In this document: piece after piece, positions 21,508 through 23,604 of the stretch
Layout of the letters: every line of letters starts with the position of its first letter
Numbering within the stretch: position 1 is the first letter of the stretch
Origin: Zoogloea sp.
GTDB taxonomy: Bacteria; Pseudomonadota; Gammaproteobacteria; Burkholderiales; Rhodocyclaceae
NCBI GenBank assembly: GCA_016790385.1
Contig: JAEUNV010000202.1
Span: forward strand, 1 to 23,604
Direction of reading: 5' to 3'
Length of the DNA: 23,604 nt
Translations under genes and position numbers: made by a program
The notes under the pieces: generated by a model
What the model saw: only the letters and a program-made list of their open reading frames with translations
Told to the model about the DNA's origin: nothing
Databases searched by the model: none

Positions 21508-23604
21508 GCTGCTTTCCGCTGCGTGTCGGACAATCCATCCAAAGCCTGACGCAGGCCGAAGTCGTATGGGAAGTCATCCACCCGGATGACCTTGTCACGC
21601 AGCTCCCCGCGCCGGACAACAAGGCCGAACTCGTCGCGACTGATGATTCCCGCCGCGAGCGCAAGGTCGTACAGGCCATCGACGCCACCGCCCACCAGCA
21701 CACCCGGCTTGAACTGGCCGCTCTTGATGGCGCGACGAACCTTCGCCTCGACGGGTTCGACCTCAATGGTGGCCTGAAGGGCGGCCTCCAGGGCTCCGAC
21801 AGGCTCCTCGATGTCGGTTGGCAAATAGACGTCCGAGGTCAGGCGATCCCGGGTGGCCGAAGGATTGATGAGCAGGCTGGCCACCTCGTGGCCCAGTTTG
21901 TCGGAGGGCACAAAGTAAGGCCGTCCCAGTGGGAAGACCACCACCCGCCGCAACAGGGTGGCAAACAGACGGTTGGGAAAGTTGGCAATGACGCCTTCGA
22001 AGGCGTTCTGGGCCTTGAACATGCAATCCCAGATCGCCCAGTGCAGCAGCGGGGCATCGGCGGCCTGACGGCCTTCGTCCTCAAATCGCTTGAGGGCGGC
22101 CGAAGCCAGATACATCAGGGACAGGATGTCGCCCAGACGTGCCGACAGCTTTTCCTTGCGTTTCAGCGCCCCACCCAGGGTGCCCATGGAAATGTCCGCA
22201 AGGAAGGCAAAGGCAGCCGAGAAGCGGGTGAGCTGCTGATAGTAGCGGCGGGTTTCCGGCGCGACGCCCTTGCCCCCGGCATTCGGCACGGCGACAAAGT
22301 GCGAGCCGGTGAGGCCCATCACCATGGCTCGGGCAGCATTGGAAATGGTATATCCCACATGCCCCCAGAAGGCATCGTCGAAAGCCTTGAGGTCGCCACC
22401 GCGTGCCGCGTCCATCTCCTTCAGCACATAGGGATGGCAGCGGATCGCCCCTTGGCCGAAAAGGATCAGGCTGCGGGTGAGGATGTTGGCACCTTCCACG
22501 GTGATGCCCACCGGGATCTGCTGATAGGCGCGACCCAGGAAGTTCTGGGGCCCCAGGCAGATGCCCTTGCCACCGATCACGTCCATGCCGTCATTCACCG
22601 TCTGACGGGCCCGCTCGGTTACGTGGTACTTGACGATGGCCGACACCACCGAGGGCTTCTCCCCCAAATCGATGGCCCCGGCGGTCATGACCCGGGCGGC
22701 ATCGCTGAGCCACGTGTTGGCGCCAATACGGGTCAGGGCTTCTTCGACGCCCTCAAACTTGCCCACTGCCGTCTTGAACTGGTAACGCACCCGGGCATAG
22801 GCGCCTACCGCCCTGGCAGTCATCTTCTGCATGCCGGTATTGGAGCCCGGCAGCGATATCGAGCGGCCTGCCGCCAGGCACTCCATCAGCATGCGCCAGC
22901 CCTGCCCCGCCATCTTCGGCCCGCCGATGATGAAATCGAGGGGCATGAACACATCGGTGCCGCGGATCGGCCCGTTCATCCAAACCGCGTTGAGGGGGAA
23001 GTGACGGCGGCCGATATTCACACCGGGGTGGTCGTGGGGCACCAGCGCACAGGTAATGCCCAGATCCTCCACCTCACCCAGCAGGTGCTGGGGGTCGTAA
23101 AGGCGGAAGGCCAGGCCGAACACCGTGCATACCGGTGCGAGGGTGATGTAGCGTTTGTCGAAGCTGACCCGCATGCCCAGCACTTCCCGCCCCTGGTGCA
23201 GGCCCATGCACACCACCCCGGCGTCGGGAATCGAGGCCGCGTCCGAGCCGGCCCACGGACTGGTCAGGGCAAAGGCCGGGATCTCCTGGCCACGGGCCAG
23301 ACGAGGCAGGTAGTGCTGTTTCTGCTCGGGGGTGCCGTAGTGCAGCAGCAGCTCCGCCGGGCCGAGGGAGTTGGGCACCATCACTGTCACGGCCGGTGCC
23401 GACGAACGGGTGGACAGCTTGGTGATCACCTGGGAGTGGGCGAAGGCAGAGAAGCCCTTGCCGCCGTATTCGGTGGGAATGATCATGCCCAGGAAGCCAT
23501 TGTCACGGATGTAACGCCACACGGCCTCGGGCATGTCCTGGGCCTGGGTGCATTCCCAGTCCTGGGTCAGGCGGCACAGTTCGCTGGTCTCCACGTCCAG
23601 AAAG
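21504..23604 (-). CDS. fadE: Acyl-CoA dehydrogenase FadE, 5' end outside the window
   Basis: About 699 C-terminal residues are visible; E. coli FadE has 814, so roughly 60-110 are missing at the right edge. The first visible residues FLDVETSELCRL match the FadE region before the dehydrogenase core. The core includes IIPTEYGGKGFSAFAHSQVI, FALTSPWAGSDAASIPDAG and GGKGICLGPQNFLGRAYQ. The likely catalytic glutamate is in TVEGANILTR (codon 22496-22494). A long C-terminal extension of FadE type (DUF1974) follows. The enzyme oxidises acyl-CoA to trans-2-enoyl-CoA using FAD and passes electrons to ETF. It is the first visible gene of the fadE-fadI-fadJ-thioesterase operon. Confidence 0.95.
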   Translation of the reverse strand, partial: FLDVETSELCRLTQDWECTQAQDMPEAVWRYIRDNGFLGMIIPTEYGGKGFSAFAHSQVITKLSTRSSAPAVTVMVPNSLGPAELLLHYGTPEQKQHYLPRLARGQEIPAFALTSPWAGSDAASIPDAGVVCMGLHQGREVLGMRVSFDKRYITLAPVCTVFGLAFRLYDPQHLLGEVEDLGITCALVPHDHPGVNIGRRHFPLNAVWMNGPIRGTDVFMPLDFIIGGPKMAGQGWRMLMECLAAGRSISLPGSNTGMQKMTARAVGAYARVRYQFKTAVGKFEGVEEALTRIGANTWLSDAARVMTAGAIDLGEKPSVVSAIVKYHVTERARQTVNDGMDVIGGKGICLGPQNFLGRAYQQIPVGITVEGANILTRSLILFGQGAIRCHPYVLKEMDAARGGDLKAFDDAFWGHVGYTISNAARAMVMGLTGSHFVAVPNAGGKGVAPETRRYYQQLTRFSAAFAFLADISMGTLGGALKRKEKLSARLGDILSLMYLASAALKRFEDEGRQAADAPLLHWAIWDCMFKAQNAFEGVIANFPNRLFATLLRRVVVFPLGRPYFVPSDKLGHEVASLLINPSATRDRLTSDVYLPTDIEEPVGALEAALQATIEVEPVEAKVRRAIKSGQFKPGVLVGGGVDGLYDLALAAGIISRDEFGLVVRRGELRDKVIRVDDFPYDFGLRQALDGLSDTQRKAA

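Noticed and set aside
1..23604. CRISPR array, tRNA genes, insertion sequences or prophage
   Set aside because: No regularly spaced repeats, cloverleaf-like segments, transposase or integrase motifs, or terminal repeats were seen on either strand; composition is even throughout.

Overview
The window is GC-rich, almost fully coding DNA from a proteobacterium. Betaproteobacteria of the Rhodocyclales type (Azoarcus/Thauera-like) fit best. This rests on the HemJ, DUF2802/SPOR, YdcF and dense fad gene content and on protein style, not on any phylogenetic marker, so genus is not claimed. No tRNA, rRNA, CRISPR array, insertion sequence or phage gene was seen.

Left edge (1-1474, minus strand): a short likely operon of an SDR-type nucleotide-sugar epimerase-like protein, HemJ (last-but-one step of protoheme synthesis) and the start of a THUMP-domain rRNA methyltransferase. 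It diverges from an AscD-like ferredoxin/flavin reductase (1517-2545), which is followed closely by a degenerate EAL-HDOD protein.

Signalling block (2573-8585, plus strand): the EAL-HDOD protein, a hybrid HDOD-histidine kinase, and a REC-PAS-GGDEF-EAL response regulator 51 bases after the kinase. The last two look like a cognate phosphorelay whose output is cyclic-di-GMP turnover. A G8 tract sits in the spacer of the candidate kinase promoter. A 73-residue protein of unknown function follows.

Middle (8604-11017): a DUF2802 protein and a SPOR-domain protein in a translationally coupled minus-strand pair, then a divergent YdcF-family membrane-anchored protein on the plus strand.

Right half (11007-23604, minus strand): a fatty-acid beta-oxidation island. 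Reading in the direction of transcription: FadE acyl-CoA dehydrogenase (cut by the window edge), a FadI-like thiolase, a FadJ-like hydratase/dehydrogenase and a YciA-like acyl-CoA thioesterase form one tightly packed operon. Next come a FadL outer-membrane fatty-acid porin, a PsrA/FadP-like TetR regulator, and a second beta-oxidation pair: a FadN-type dehydrogenase/hydratase with the opposite domain order, and a FadA-type thiolase. A solitary crotonase follows that lacks both hydratase glutamates and may be an enoyl-CoA isomerase. Together they would import long-chain fatty acids, carry out all cycle steps after activation, and release CoA. No acyl-CoA ligase is present in the window.

The clearest regulatory signal is an 18-bp perfect-armed palindrome overlapping a candidate -10 element in front of the FadN-type gene, directly downstream of the TetR gene. 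It shares an AAC-N4-GTT core with a weaker site upstream of fadL. Two good intrinsic terminators on the minus strand close fadL and the second beta-oxidation operon.
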